This document shows positions 44,824 through 52,626 of a stretch of DNA of 64,000 nucleotides, one piece after another. The DNA lies in the NCBI GenBank assembly GCA_903843305.1, contig CAIMPI010000025.1, positions 1 through 64,000 of the forward strand, given 5' to 3'. Below the pieces are notes generated by a model. That model ran no database searches. It had not been told where the DNA came from and saw only the letters and a program-made list of their open reading frames with translations. Source of the stretch: an uncultured Chlorobiaceae bacterium (GTDB lineage: Bacteria > Bacteroidota > Chlorobiia > Chlorobiales > Chlorobiaceae). Every line of letters begins with the position of its first letter. Position 1 is the stretch's first letter. Position numbers and translations under genes: made by a program.

Positions 44824-45815
44824 AACGGCAGTCGCACATGGAGGTTCTCCGGCCAAGGCGCACTGGACGAAAGACGCACGTACGCTACTCCGGGAAGTCC
44901 TGTTTTCACTTTTCGGATATGCTTCCTGAGCAACACCGGGTCGATTTTCAGTTTCACCCTGAACATGAGCTTTTCACGTTCGGATTGGGTTTCGACTTCT
45001 TTCGGGGTGAACTGGGCTCTGTCCGAAACAAAAGAGACCGTCGCGGGAACGACTTGGTCGGGGGCGGCATCCAGGATGATGCGGGCCTCGTCGCCGATAG
45101 CCAGTCGCCCGGCCTTTTCGGAAGGAAGAAATATGGTCATGTATACGTCGGAAAGATCCAGCACCGTCAGCACCTTCCCACCGGCGGGGAGCACCTCGCC
45201 AGGTTCGGCGAGCCGGTACAGGACTCTGCCTTCGACTGGTGATTTGAGCCTGGCATCTTCGATGTTGTTTCTGATTATCTGTGTTCTGGCCCTGATAATG
45301 TCGATCGACGATGTGGCAGCGGCCAACTGGGCCTGCGTGGCCCTTACTACCGCAGCAATACTCGATTTTCTTGCCGACGCCTGGTCGAGGTTCTGTTTGG
45401 AGACCACCTCCTGCCTGTAGAGGTTGCTGTACCTGTCGTAATCCTTTTCCGCCAGTACCTGTTCGCTTTCCTGCTCTGCGACGGTGGCGCTCGCCCGCGC
45501 CCGATCGCTCACCGCACCATGCATTTGCGCCTCGATCTCCTTTAGCGAAGCCATCAGGTCATCAGTGTTCATCACGGCCAGAACGCGGTTTGCAGAGACC
45601 ATGTCACCCTCCTGGACAAACACCGAATCGAGGCGGCCAGCCTGTTTCGTGGCGATATCGTATTCCGAAGCGTCGATTCTTCCGTTTCCGTAAGCGATGC
45701 CGTCTGGAAGTTCCGGTTTTCTGAACACTCGCCAGAGGATCACTGCGGAAAGAACCAGGAGGGCGACTAACACTGTGCTGATCGCGGATTTGTTAAAAGC
45801 TGCTTTTAGAGGCAT
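44820..45815 (-). CDS. HlyD-family periplasmic adaptor (YhiI-like)
   Basis: A 331-residue membrane-fusion protein. A membrane anchor (about 12-30) is followed by a biotinyl-lipoyl-like half motif (GRLDSVFVQEGDMVSANRVLA), a coiled-coil hairpin (about 85-190, 'EIEAQMHGAVSDRARASATV' in part), the second lipoyl half (LKSPVEGRVLYRLAEPGEVLPAGGKV) and a C-terminal beta domain. It links the ABC permeases to TolC. It ends in a four-base overlap with the RbbA gene and follows a shortened universal stress protein reading. Confidence 0.9.
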   Translation of the reverse strand: MPLKAAFNKSAISTVLVALLVLSAVILWRVFRKPELPDGIAYGNGRIDASEYDIATKQAGRLDSVFVQEGDMVSANRVLAVMNTDDLMASLKEIEAQMHGAVSDRARASATVAEQESEQVLAEKDYDRYSNLYRQEVVSKQNLDQASARKSSIAAVVRATQAQLAAATSSIDIIRARTQIIRNNIEDARLKSPVEGRVLYRLAEPGEVLPAGGKVLTVLDLSDVYMTIFLPSEKAGRLAIGDEARIILDAAPDQVVPATVSFVSDRAQFTPKEVETQSEREKLMFRVKLKIDPVLLRKHIRKVKTGLPGVAYVRLSSSAPWPENLHVRLPL

Positions 45816-45902
45816 GGTCTTGTTGTTTATGATGTCTGTTTCGCACCCATCGTGTTCATCGCCAGAGCGCTTGTGATTCGAGCTTTTTCCTTGCCAGCGT
45901 GT

Positions 45903-46157
45903 TCAGGCTGGTGTTCCGTATTCGACCGCGAAACGTATCCTGCCTGCGGATTTGGAAAGCACGTCGGCATATTGGTAAAATTGATACAATTGCTCCTCTG
46001 AAAGCGTGCCGTGCTCCCCGGAGCCAGGATTGTCGATATGCCAAACGATCAACTCCTCATCCTGCGCATACCGTTCGGTGATATATTTCAGGACAATGAA
46101 CGAGGAAGGCGAAAAGTCAACGGGGCAGAGGATAGTTTTCGATGTTGTCGTAGTCAT
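45903..46157 (-). pseudogene. N-terminal half of a universal stress protein
   Basis: An 84-residue reading that begins as a UspA-type protein: TILCPVDFSPSSFIVLKYI, then a helical segment and 'RFAVEYGTPA', where a stop follows. UspA proteins have about 140 residues and a C-terminal ATP-binding GxxGxxxxxxxxxG(S/T) motif, which is missing. After the stop (45902-45816) the DNA still encodes basic residues in another frame, as if a frameshift had occurred, but the ATP motif is not there either. It lies 15 bp after tolC and 87 bp before hlyD in the export operon. Either a truncated gene or a half-domain variant. Confidence 0.6.
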
Positions 46158-46172
46158 GATTGCGATACCTTT

Positions 46173-47498
46173 TTATTGACTTAACAGGTCGCCAGCCGCT
46201 CGCCTGAGTTCATAGGTGTTCAGTACATATTCGTAACGTGCCTGCAGGTGCGCCAGCTCGGCCTCGGCCAGCGCCGCCTCGGCGTCGAGCAGGTCCAGGG
46301 TCGTGGCTAGTCCGTTCTGGTAACGTATCCTCGCATGCCGGTCGGCTAGGTCGGCCTGTGAGATCTGCAGGCTGGTCGTGCCGATTTTCTCCCTGCTGGT
46401 GCGCAGCGAGTTGACCGACTGACTGATCTCAGCCTGCACCAGCTCCTCGGTGTCGATCCGCTGCTGTTCAGCGGCGTGCATCATGGCCATGGCCTCGCTT
46501 GCTGCAGCACTGATCTTGAATCCGGTGAAGAGCGGCACCTGCAGGCCGATGCCGACCGACACATTGGCGCGCATCTGTTCGATGTCGGGCATATAGCCGT
46601 TGGTTGTACCGTAGGACGCACTACCGATGATCTTCGGAAAAGCTTCTTTTGCGGCCAGTGATTTCTTGTAAGATGCCGAGCGGACTTCTTCACGGGCAAG
46701 TATGATTTCGGGACGAATTTGAACGGCCGAGGCGGCAAGGCTGGTCACGTCTCGGTCGGCTGCCGTGATGTCGAACGATCCAGCCAGTTTCAGTGGAGCG
46801 CCTGCTTTCAGGCCACAGAGACGGCGCAGCGAAATCTCCTGGTTGTCAAGCTGGTTCTGGAAGTCGATCTTGCGGTTTCCTGCCGCGGCGAGCCGAACCT
46901 GTGTCGTCAGCAGGTCGAATCGGGTGGCGATTCCTTCGCGTAAGCGCTTGCCCATGTTGTCGAGATTCTGCTGCAGTGCGGCGATCTCCTTATTCTGCAC
47001 CTTGACAGCCTCCTGCAGGAACATCACCGAGTAGAATGCCCTGACGGTCGAAAGGGAGAGGTCCCGGACAGTCATGTCGTGCCGAATGACGGCGGTGGCT
47101 TTGCCAGACTTGGCCAGATCGACGGTACTGCTGGTTCTTCCGAAATCGAAGAATATCATTTCAGCGGTGAGCTTGGCATTGTAGTTGTTATTTGGAGCAA
47201 ACCTCAACATGGAGCCGGAGAAGTCGATCTCAGAGAGCGGATTGAGGTAGAGGTAGCTGGCTTTTGCAGAAATCTGGGGGAAGAACCCGCTGCGTGCCTG
47301 GGTGACCTTAGCGTCTGCGGCGTTCACTTCTTCGGAAGCCTGAAGGGCTTTCGGGTTGTGTTCTCTGGTCAGGCGGAGCGCCTCGGAGAGCGTTATCGAT
47401 TCCGTGGCAGCGGTTCCCGCATCGGCATCCAGGCATGGCCAAGCGGCTGCAAACACGGCAGTGAAAATGAGCGTTACGATGGTTGTTCTTTTCTTCAT
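46173..47498 (-). CDS. tolC: TolC-family outer-membrane channel
   Basis: A 441-residue TolC-like protein with a signal peptide (residues 1-28, ending DADAGT). The two repeated outer-membrane efflux domains are visible ('LTLSEALRLTREHNPKAL' type start; 'LSLSTVRAFYSVMFLQEAV', 'KRLREGIATRFDLLTTQVRLA', and the second-half 'RYQNGLATTLDLLDAEAALAEAEL' in part). It forms the trimeric outer-membrane and periplasmic tunnel for the exporter encoded downstream. The start at 47498 was chosen because a signal peptide begins there. The next upstream feature is a sigma54-type promoter, only about 30 bp away. Confidence 0.92.
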   Translation of the reverse strand: MKKRTTIVTLIFTAVFAAAWPCLDADAGTAATESITLSEALRLTREHNPKALQASEEVNAADAKVTQARSGFFPQISAKASYLYLNPLSEIDFSGSMLRFAPNNNYNAKLTAEMIFFDFGRTSSTVDLAKSGKATAVIRHDMTVRDLSLSTVRAFYSVMFLQEAVKVQNKEIAALQQNLDNMGKRLREGIATRFDLLTTQVRLAAAGNRKIDFQNQLDNQEISLRRLCGLKAGAPLKLAGSFDITAADRDVTSLAASAVQIRPEIILAREEVRSASYKKSLAAKEAFPKIIGSASYGTTNGYMPDIEQMRANVSVGIGLQVPLFTGFKISAAASEAMAMMHAAEQQRIDTEELVQAEISQSVNSLRTSREKIGTTSLQISQADLADRHARIRYQNGLATTLDLLDAEAALAEAELAHLQARYEYVLNTYELRRAAGDLLSQ

Positions 47499-47530
47499 GG
47501 TCACTTGGTTGTTGATATAACATTCCAAAC

Positions 47531-47546
47531 AGCAATAAATATGCCA
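47531..47546 (-). promoter_or_regulatory. sigma54-type promoter of the tolC export operon
   Basis: On the minus strand the sequence reads TGGCATATTTATTGCT. GG and GC are separated by 10 bases, matching the -24/-12 consensus TGGCAC-N5-TTGC. It lies 33 bp before the tolC ATG, so the leader would be about 20 bases. The same element is present in the second copy of the module, at 48535-48550. Confidence 0.75.
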
Positions 47547-47687
47547 GATCTGCCATTGGTTCAGGGCCCGTGGCAAAGACCGTCAGCATGAAGATTTGTT
47601 CGTCAACAGTTGTTTCACTATTGCAAACGATTCCGAAAAATTCAGAATTTTTGCTTTTTTGTGTTTCGAATAATCCGGAAATTGTTG
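47531..47687. repeat. duplicated sigma54 module, copy 1
   Basis: About 157 bp nearly identical to 48535-48691. Both include the sigma54 promoter, a central block around GGCCCGTGGCAAAGACCGTC, the block TTGCAAACGATTCC, and the palindromic site (here degenerate, TTTCGAATAATCCGGAA at 47664-47680). The spacing between promoter and palindrome is 133 bp in both. This copy serves the tolC operon. Confidence 0.85.
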
Positions 47688-47693
47688 CACAGT

Positions 47694-47757
47694 CGAGCGG
47701 ACTTCTTCGCGGGCAAGTATGATTTCGGGACGAATTTGAACGGCCGAGGCGGCAAGG
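47694..47757 (-). pseudogene. 64-bp fragment duplicated from tolC
   Basis: It matches the tolC interior at 46677-46740 in 63 of 64 bases (it encodes LAASAVQIRPEIILAREEVR on the minus strand). It follows copy 1 of the module directly and has no reading frame around it. It is most likely a relic of the event that duplicated the module. Confidence 0.8.
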
Positions 47758-47790
47758 CCGTTTGCGTCTATGTCATTTCTGATGGAAAAC

Positions 47791-47819
47791 ACAAAAGGAG
47801 GCAAAAAGCCTCCTTTTGT
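47791..47819 (-). terminator. terminator of the outer-membrane barrel gene
   Basis: ACAAAAGGAGGC (47791-47802) and GCCTCCTTTTGT (47808-47819) form a perfect 12-bp stem with a 5-base loop, 17 bp beyond the stop of the barrel gene. On the minus strand it is followed by GTTTT. It is strong enough to work in both directions. Confidence 0.8.
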
Positions 47820-47835
47820 AATAAAGTCTCTTGAT

Positions 47836-48396
47836 TTAGAATCCGACTCTCAAACCGACCAAAACGCTGTTACTTGCGATTTGAAAACCTTCGTTCTTAA
47901 TAGTACTGGTTCTGAAGTAACGATAGCGGGCATCGATATCGATATTTTTAACCACCGGAATAGCAACACCAGCGCCAAACTGATAAGCAAATACCGATTG
48001 ACTATCTGAAAAGCCCAAACCATTTCCTCCTACACTTGCCCATCCTAAACCTGCAGTAAGATAGGGCTTGACGGAATAAGCATTGAAATCATAGTAACCA
48101 TTCGCCAGAATTGAGGTCGCTGAAACAAGACCAGATGCAGATGAAAGATTGTTCCGTTGATAACCGCCTTCTGCCTCAAGCCTGTAAGTGTCACATAACT
48201 TCAAGCCGACCGCACCTACCACGTTAACGCCTTCCTTGGTTGATACGGTTCCCTGATTTTGTGTTGTGATGTCATTAAACCAGGCAGCACCTACATTTCC
48301 GCTGACATAATAAGGTGTTGAATCAGCTGCGTATGCAGGAACTGTCAGCATCCCTGCAGTAATGAACGCACCCAGAAAAGCAAGATTCTTTTTCAT
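47836..48396 (-). CDS. OmpA/Opa-like outer-membrane beta-barrel protein
   Basis: A 186-residue protein with a signal peptide (residues 1-23, ending AYAADS). Its mature part is a small eight-stranded barrel: strands such as YYVSGNVGAAWF, GVNVVGAVGLKLC, YRLEAEGGYQRN, VKPYLTAGLGWASVG and VFAYQFGAGVAIPV, closing with SVLVGLRVGF, whose final Phe is the Bam recognition residue. The start at 48396 fits the signal peptide better than 48420. It belongs to the porin-family/OMP_b-brl group; the function is unknown. It lies between the two sigma54 modules and has its own sigma54 promoter and terminator. Confidence 0.85.
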   Translation of the reverse strand: MKKNLAFLGAFITAGMLTVPAYAADSTPYYVSGNVGAAWFNDITTQNQGTVSTKEGVNVVGAVGLKLCDTYRLEAEGGYQRNNLSSASGLVSATSILANGYYDFNAYSVKPYLTAGLGWASVGGNGLGFSDSQSVFAYQFGAGVAIPVVKNIDIDARYRYFRTSTIKNEGFQIASNSVLVGLRVGF

Positions 48397-48534
48397 GATG
48401 AATTCAGATTTAGTTGACAAAGAAAATACAATTGTAAGTTTTGCTTACTCTGTAGCACAGTCAACCGTATATGATCATTCTAACGTTTTACTATGCCCTT
48501 AGAGACGGCACCTAATGCACACACGTTTTATTTC

Positions 48535-48550
48535 AGCAATAAACATGCCA
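48535..48550 (-). promoter_or_regulatory. sigma54-type promoter of the barrel gene
   Basis: On the minus strand it reads TGGCATGTTTATTGCT, with GG-N10-GC as required for sigma54. It lies 139 bp before the barrel gene's ATG, divergent from the activator gene. It differs at one base from the tolC promoter. Confidence 0.75.
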
Positions 48551-48667
48551 GTTCTGCAATTAGTTCCAGGCCCGTGGCAAAGACCGTCAACAGGGAGTTT
48601 TGTTTGTCAAAAGTAGTTTCTCTATTGCAAACGATTCCTAAAAATTCCGAATTTTTGTTTTTTTGTG

Positions 48668-48684
48668 TTCCGAATAATTCGGAA
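48668..48684. promoter_or_regulatory. probable activator-binding palindrome
   Basis: TTCCGAAT-A-ATTCGGAA is a perfect palindrome with 8-bp arms, eight bases before the activator's ATG and 118 bp upstream of the barrel gene's sigma54 promoter. A half-site TTCCGAAT lies just left (about 48645-48652). The position suits an upstream activating sequence for the divergent promoter as well as autoregulation. Confidence 0.6.
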
Positions 48685-48692
48685 ATTGTGAC

Positions 48693-50831
48693 ATGATAAC
48701 ACACCCATTATCGGAATCGCGTCAGCTCATGCAGTACATCAACGACGCGATAGGCACCATCCGCGATCCGCAGGAGCTTTTCAGGGCATTGGCTGACAAG
48801 CTCCGGATCATTTTCGAGTTCGATTCTGCCGCGATTGTCACCATCGACAAGGATCGCCGTTACGTCAATGTTTTTTTTGAAATGCTCCGGTTCGAAATTC
48901 CCAAGCGCTACCGGCACCAGAAGCGATTTATCGTAGGAACGTGGCTCGAGTATTTCCTTGATGATAAAGCAGTTACGACGATAAGCTTAGACAGGGACCA
49001 TCCGGGCTCAGACGATCCTGGGTTGCAAATGTTCCGAATGCTTCACGAACTCGGCATGCGCCAGATGGTGCTCTCTCCCCTCCGTACCGGAGGAAAGGTG
49101 ATCGGTTTCCTGAACTTCTTGTCGAAAGTCGAACAGGAGTGGTGCGAAAGCGATAAGGAACTGCTTGCCGGGGTCTGTTCCTCCATCGCAGTCGCCGTCA
49201 GCAATGCATTGGCCTACGAAGAGTTGCGCAAGCGCGAGGTCGAGACCGCCATGCAGCTCGCGGTCAACAACGCGCTTCTGACCATCAAGGATCACAGAAA
49301 GATGATGCTCGCCGTTTGTGAGCAGATCAGCAAGCTCGTGCCATGCACATTTATAGGCATCAGGGCTCTTGGGCAGGACGGAAAGTACCGTATCTTCGAC
49401 AATTTCATGCGGGAGCCCGGCCAGGGGTTTGTTCCTTTTTCCCCGCAGGCCCTTATCGATTTCGATGTCGAAATCTTTGCCCGTGAAAGCGGAGAGCTGA
49501 TTTCGAGGCCGGGCGTCTATTCTGGCGACAGCTTCGGGCAGCTCTGCAGAGAGCTCAGCCTGGTCGCTCTGGTAAGGGAGCATTTCGGGATCAACTCGAT
49601 TATCAGCGCCCAGCTCTGGGACCTTCACGGAAGCCGCGCAGGCTTCTTTATCGCGGGCACAGACAGCGTGTTCGAGGAAGCCGATCTTTCCACCGTCAGG
49701 CTGATCGTCCCGCAACTCGCCCTCGCACTGCAGAACTACCTTGCATTCGACGAAATCGACCGGCTTCGCCGCAAACTTGAAGGCGAACGCACTTACCTGG
49801 TTGAAGAGATCCGTGCGACGCACAACTTCGAGGAGATAATCGGCAGCAGCGCCCCGCTTGCCGCTGTACTGGACAGAGTTGGCAAGGTTGCCCCAACCAA
49901 CGCGACGGTGCTCATCCAGGGTGAGACCGGCACGGGCAAGGAGCTTTTTGCCCGGGCGATCCACTCCATTTCGCCAAGGAAGGAAAGGGTGCTGGTGAAG
50001 GTCAACTGTGCGGTGCTGCCAGCTTCACTCATCGAGTCCGAGCTGTTCGGCCATGAGAAAGGCAGCTTCACCGGGGCAACCGAACGCCGGATCGGCAAGT
50101 TCGAGGTCGCCGACGGAGGCACGATTTTCCTGGACGAGATTGGCGAACTTCCGCTCGAACTCCAAGCCAAGATGCTCCGCGTCCTGCAGGAGCGAGAGCT
50201 CGAACGCCTCGGCGGCCGGAGAGTCATCACCGTCGACGTCAGGGTGATCGCCGCCACCAACCGCAACCTCGAAAAGGAGGTGGAGGCCGGGCGCTTCCGC
50301 GAAGACCTTTTTTTCAGGTTAAACGCGTTTCCCCTTTTTCTGCCTCCGCTCAGGGAGAGGCGCGACGATATACCTGTGCTCGCTCTGCATTTCGCCGAAA
50401 AGTTTGCCCGCGAATTCGGCCGTCCGCTCCGAACCATCCGCGACAGCGACATGAGGGAGCTGGCATCTCTTGACTGGAAAGGCAACATCCGTGAGCTCTC
50501 CCACTACATTGAGCAGGCAGTGATCATGTCGGAAGCCGAAACGCTCGATTTCTCATCAATTCTGACTTCCCGCAAAGAAATAGCAAAGCCTGCAGCATCA
50601 ACGGCAGGGTTGATGTCGATGACCGATTTTGAAGAGGAGATAAAAGTCATGGAGCGGAAGTTCATCCTCGAAGCCCTCGACCGTTCCGGCGGCCGCGTCA
50701 GTGGTGAAGGTGGCGCTGCCCAGCTCCTCAGTATCCACCCCAATACCCTCTATTCCCGCATCGAAACGCTCGGTATCCGCAAGCGTTACAAGAATTTGCA
50801 AGGCAGGGAACCCGAAACTTCATCACGATGA
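48693..50831 (+). CDS. sigma54-dependent activator with two GAF domains
   Basis: A 712-residue enhancer-binding protein. Two GAF-like sensor domains (about 27-175 and 200-350) precede the AAA+ domain: Walker A GETGTGKE at 410-417, GSFTGA at 457-462 (the GAFTGA loop that touches sigma54, with Ser for Ala), Walker B GGTIFLDEIGEL near 475 and 'WKGNIRELSHYIEQAV' near 594. A Fis-type helix-turn-helix ends the protein (about 670-700, 'GAAQLLSIHPNTLYSRI'). The layout is that of FhlA/NorR relatives. The signal is unknown. It is divergent from a sigma54 promoter, and the palindrome in front of its ATG is probably its own site. It is GC-rich compared with the flanks of the block. Confidence 0.92.
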   Translation: MITHPLSESRQLMQYINDAIGTIRDPQELFRALADKLRIIFEFDSAAIVTIDKDRRYVNVFFEMLRFEIPKRYRHQKRFIVGTWLEYFLDDKAVTTISLDRDHPGSDDPGLQMFRMLHELGMRQMVLSPLRTGGKVIGFLNFLSKVEQEWCESDKELLAGVCSSIAVAVSNALAYEELRKREVETAMQLAVNNALLTIKDHRKMMLAVCEQISKLVPCTFIGIRALGQDGKYRIFDNFMREPGQGFVPFSPQALIDFDVEIFARESGELISRPGVYSGDSFGQLCRELSLVALVREHFGINSIISAQLWDLHGSRAGFFIAGTDSVFEEADLSTVRLIVPQLALALQNYLAFDEIDRLRRKLEGERTYLVEEIRATHNFEEIIGSSAPLAAVLDRVGKVAPTNATVLIQGETGTGKELFARAIHSISPRKERVLVKVNCAVLPASLIESELFGHEKGSFTGATERRIGKFEVADGGTIFLDEIGELPLELQAKMLRVLQERELERLGGRRVITVDVRVIAATNRNLEKEVEAGRFREDLFFRLNAFPLFLPPLRERRDDIPVLALHFAEKFAREFGRPLRTIRDSDMRELASLDWKGNIRELSHYIEQAVIMSEAETLDFSSILTSRKEIAKPAASTAGLMSMTDFEEEIKVMERKFILEALDRSGGRVSGEGGAAQLLSIHPNTLYSRIETLGIRKRYKNLQGREPETSSR

Positions 50832-51904
50832 AATACTCCCGGATATCCAGGCTGGTGGCCTTTATAGCCCTGTTTCTTGTTTCCGGATGCGCAACGACAC
50901 AGACGATCGAAAGCAATATCTGCCCGGCCACGGTCGAGGAGTACTACGCGACTGACCGCGATTTCATTGGGGACGTCGCGCATGGAAAGCTCTATGGTAA
51001 CAGGCGCTCTTCCATGACGTACGGATACCTGCAACTTTCCCTGCCGCTGGGCCACGCCATAGGGCAATTGCAGAAAGATGATCTGGCAGGTGACAGCCTG
51101 AAATGTTTCGTGCTCCGACAGCACAAACTGCGGATGACCGAAAGGGAGCTCCTGACAGAACTTTTCGGAAAGGAAAAACGGGGTGCCGCCAAGGATATTT
51201 TGCTTTACGTCCACGGTTTTGACACAACCTTCGAAAATGCGGCGGTGACAATGGCACAGGTTGCGAGCGACCTCAATTTTAGGGGGAGCGCTATCTTTTT
51301 CAGTTGGCCGACAAACGGCTCGGTTTTGGGATATTCGGGGGACCAGAACAATACCGACTGGTCATCGAAAAACCTGAAAGCCTTCCTGAAAGAGCTTGCA
51401 AAGCAAGCCCCGCCTAAAAGCATTTGCATTCTTGCACACAGCATGGGGAACCGCGAGACCGTCAACGCTTTCGCAGGGTTGATGGCAGAAGCAGCCGAAC
51501 TCAGAGACCGTTTTAGGTTGATCATCATGGCTGCGCCCGATGTCGACGCTACAATTTTTGAACGGGATTTCGCCCCTGTTCTGACCAGCTCCGGAGCTAT
51601 GGTGACGCTCTACGTCTCCCGGAATGACAGGTTGATGCAGCTTTCGAAAAATGTCAACGGATACGTGAGGCTCGGCGGGGTGGACGGATATCCGCTAGTT
51701 CATCACGGCATTGATACGGTCGATGTCACCAACCTGGATAACAGCTATTACGGGCATTTCTACTTTGCGACCTCTCGGCAGGTGCTTTCGGATATCTATT
51801 ACATGATAAACGATAAGCTCGATGCGAAGGATCGTTTTTCGCTGAGCCCTGCTTGCTATACAAAAGACGGAGAGACACGCACCTACTGGATATTCAAGAA
51901 ATGA
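50828..51904 (+). CDS. DUF900-type alpha/beta-hydrolase lipoprotein
   Basis: A 358-residue serine hydrolase-like protein. A lipoprotein signal (LFLVSG-C, Cys about 20) is followed by the DUF900 fold: 'DILLYVHGFDTTFENA' (oxyanion region), 'SAIFFSWPTNG', and the nucleophile elbow 'ILAHSMGN' with Ser in AHSMG, a variant of GxSxG. An acidic residue (AAPDVD) and a C-terminal His (GVDGYPLVHHGID) can complete the triad. It probably acts as an esterase or lipase in the periplasm. Its ATG overlaps the activator stop (ATGA), so the two are coupled. The substrate is unknown. Confidence 0.82.
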   Translation: MKYSRISRLVAFIALFLVSGCATTQTIESNICPATVEEYYATDRDFIGDVAHGKLYGNRRSSMTYGYLQLSLPLGHAIGQLQKDDLAGDSLKCFVLRQHKLRMTERELLTELFGKEKRGAAKDILLYVHGFDTTFENAAVTMAQVASDLNFRGSAIFFSWPTNGSVLGYSGDQNNTDWSSKNLKAFLKELAKQAPPKSICILAHSMGNRETVNAFAGLMAEAAELRDRFRLIIMAAPDVDATIFERDFAPVLTSSGAMVTLYVSRNDRLMQLSKNVNGYVRLGGVDGYPLVHHGIDTVDVTNLDNSYYGHFYFATSRQVLSDIYYMINDKLDAKDRFSLSPACYTKDGETRTYWIFKK

Positions 51905-51989
51905 GTGCAACTGTCAGGTATGAACTAAGGAAGACGAACACATTACAGGCATTTGAAGCAAAGCCGATGAAATTTGGGGGATTGAAGGA

Positions 51990-52006
51990 GCAACCCTTGT
52001 GGTTGC
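51990..52006. terminator. small hairpin between convergent genes
   Basis: GCAACC (51990-51995) and GGTTGC (52001-52006) pair around CTTGT, between the hydrolase end and the next, convergent gene end. There is no clear T run, so it is a weak terminator candidate. Confidence 0.35.
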
Positions 52007-52035
52007 CCCATTAGCAGTAAAATTAAGCTCTGGCG

Positions 52036-52605
52036 TCAAAACATTGTGAATCGAACATTGCAAACCATCGTAAGATCGACCAGCGCGTGCAGCAGGATGA
52101 CCGTTCTGATATCGCGGTACCAGAAAAAGCTCAGAGCCCAGCTTGAGGCAATCAGCATCTGGACAGGCATGAAAAAGGGCTTGTAGGGACTGGTCTGAAC
52201 CACATGTTCGGGAAGTATATTGATCCAGAAGAGTCCATGGATCAGGCCACTGTAAACCATAAAGCAGATGAAGCCGGTAAAAAAGAGTATCCAGGGATTC
52301 TGTGTCATACGACCGGCAAGAGTTGTTCCAAGACGAAAAACTGCATAAAACATGAATGTTTCAGCAATGCCATTGCCGATACTGAAAACCAGAACCGTCA
52401 GGAGGTCAAGCGCACGTCCGCCGTCAGTCGTCGAGTGTGAGTAGACCCAGGCATTGAGGGCAACGACCACAACAGAGGCTACGATCAGCGCAATTCTTCT
52501 GGAGTCAAATTCCCGGTTGAAGGTCATGATATCTTTCCTGAAAAAGATAATGCCAACAAGAAAGGCAAAAGCCCAGTAAGCATAGATCATCATTGGTACC
52601 GACAT
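52036..52605 (-). CDS. CPBP-like membrane protein
   Basis: A 189-residue protein with about six membrane segments. Three motifs resemble the CPBP/ABI (Rce1-like) family: 'GNGIAETFMFYAVFRLG' (motif 1, normally EExxxR, here only one Glu), 'FMVYSGLIHGLFW' (motif 2, FxxxH) and 'ILLHALVDLTM' (motif 3, HxxxD). In active members the Glu, His and Asp/Asn residues coordinate the catalytic site. The missing second Glu leaves the activity uncertain. It is 21 bp after lipA on the same strand. Confidence 0.65.
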   Translation of the reverse strand: MSVPMMIYAYWAFAFLVGIIFFRKDIMTFNREFDSRRIALIVASVVVVALNAWVYSHSTTDGGRALDLLTVLVFSIGNGIAETFMFYAVFRLGTTLAGRMTQNPWILFFTGFICFMVYSGLIHGLFWINILPEHVVQTSPYKPFFMPVQMLIASSWALSFFWYRDIRTVILLHALVDLTMVCNVRFTMF

Positions 52606-52626
52606 GATTTTGAAAGGATTATGTGT

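Larger units (their letters stand above)
48535..48691. repeat. duplicated sigma54 module, copy 2
   Basis: The partner of 47531-47687 (see there), offset 1004 bp. This copy is between the barrel gene and the activator gene. Its palindromic site is perfect while that of copy 1 carries changes, which suggests that this is the better-kept copy. Confidence 0.85.

Noticed and set aside
47581-47606. A possible plus-strand sigma54 site (TGGCAAAGACCGTCAGC) in the duplicated module
   Set aside because: GG and GC are 12 bases apart instead of 10, and the second copy lacks the GC.
49008-49964. A 318-residue minus-strand ORF inside the sigma54 activator gene
   Set aside because: It is a shadow of a GC-rich coding region; the plus-strand frame has complete GAF and AAA motifs.
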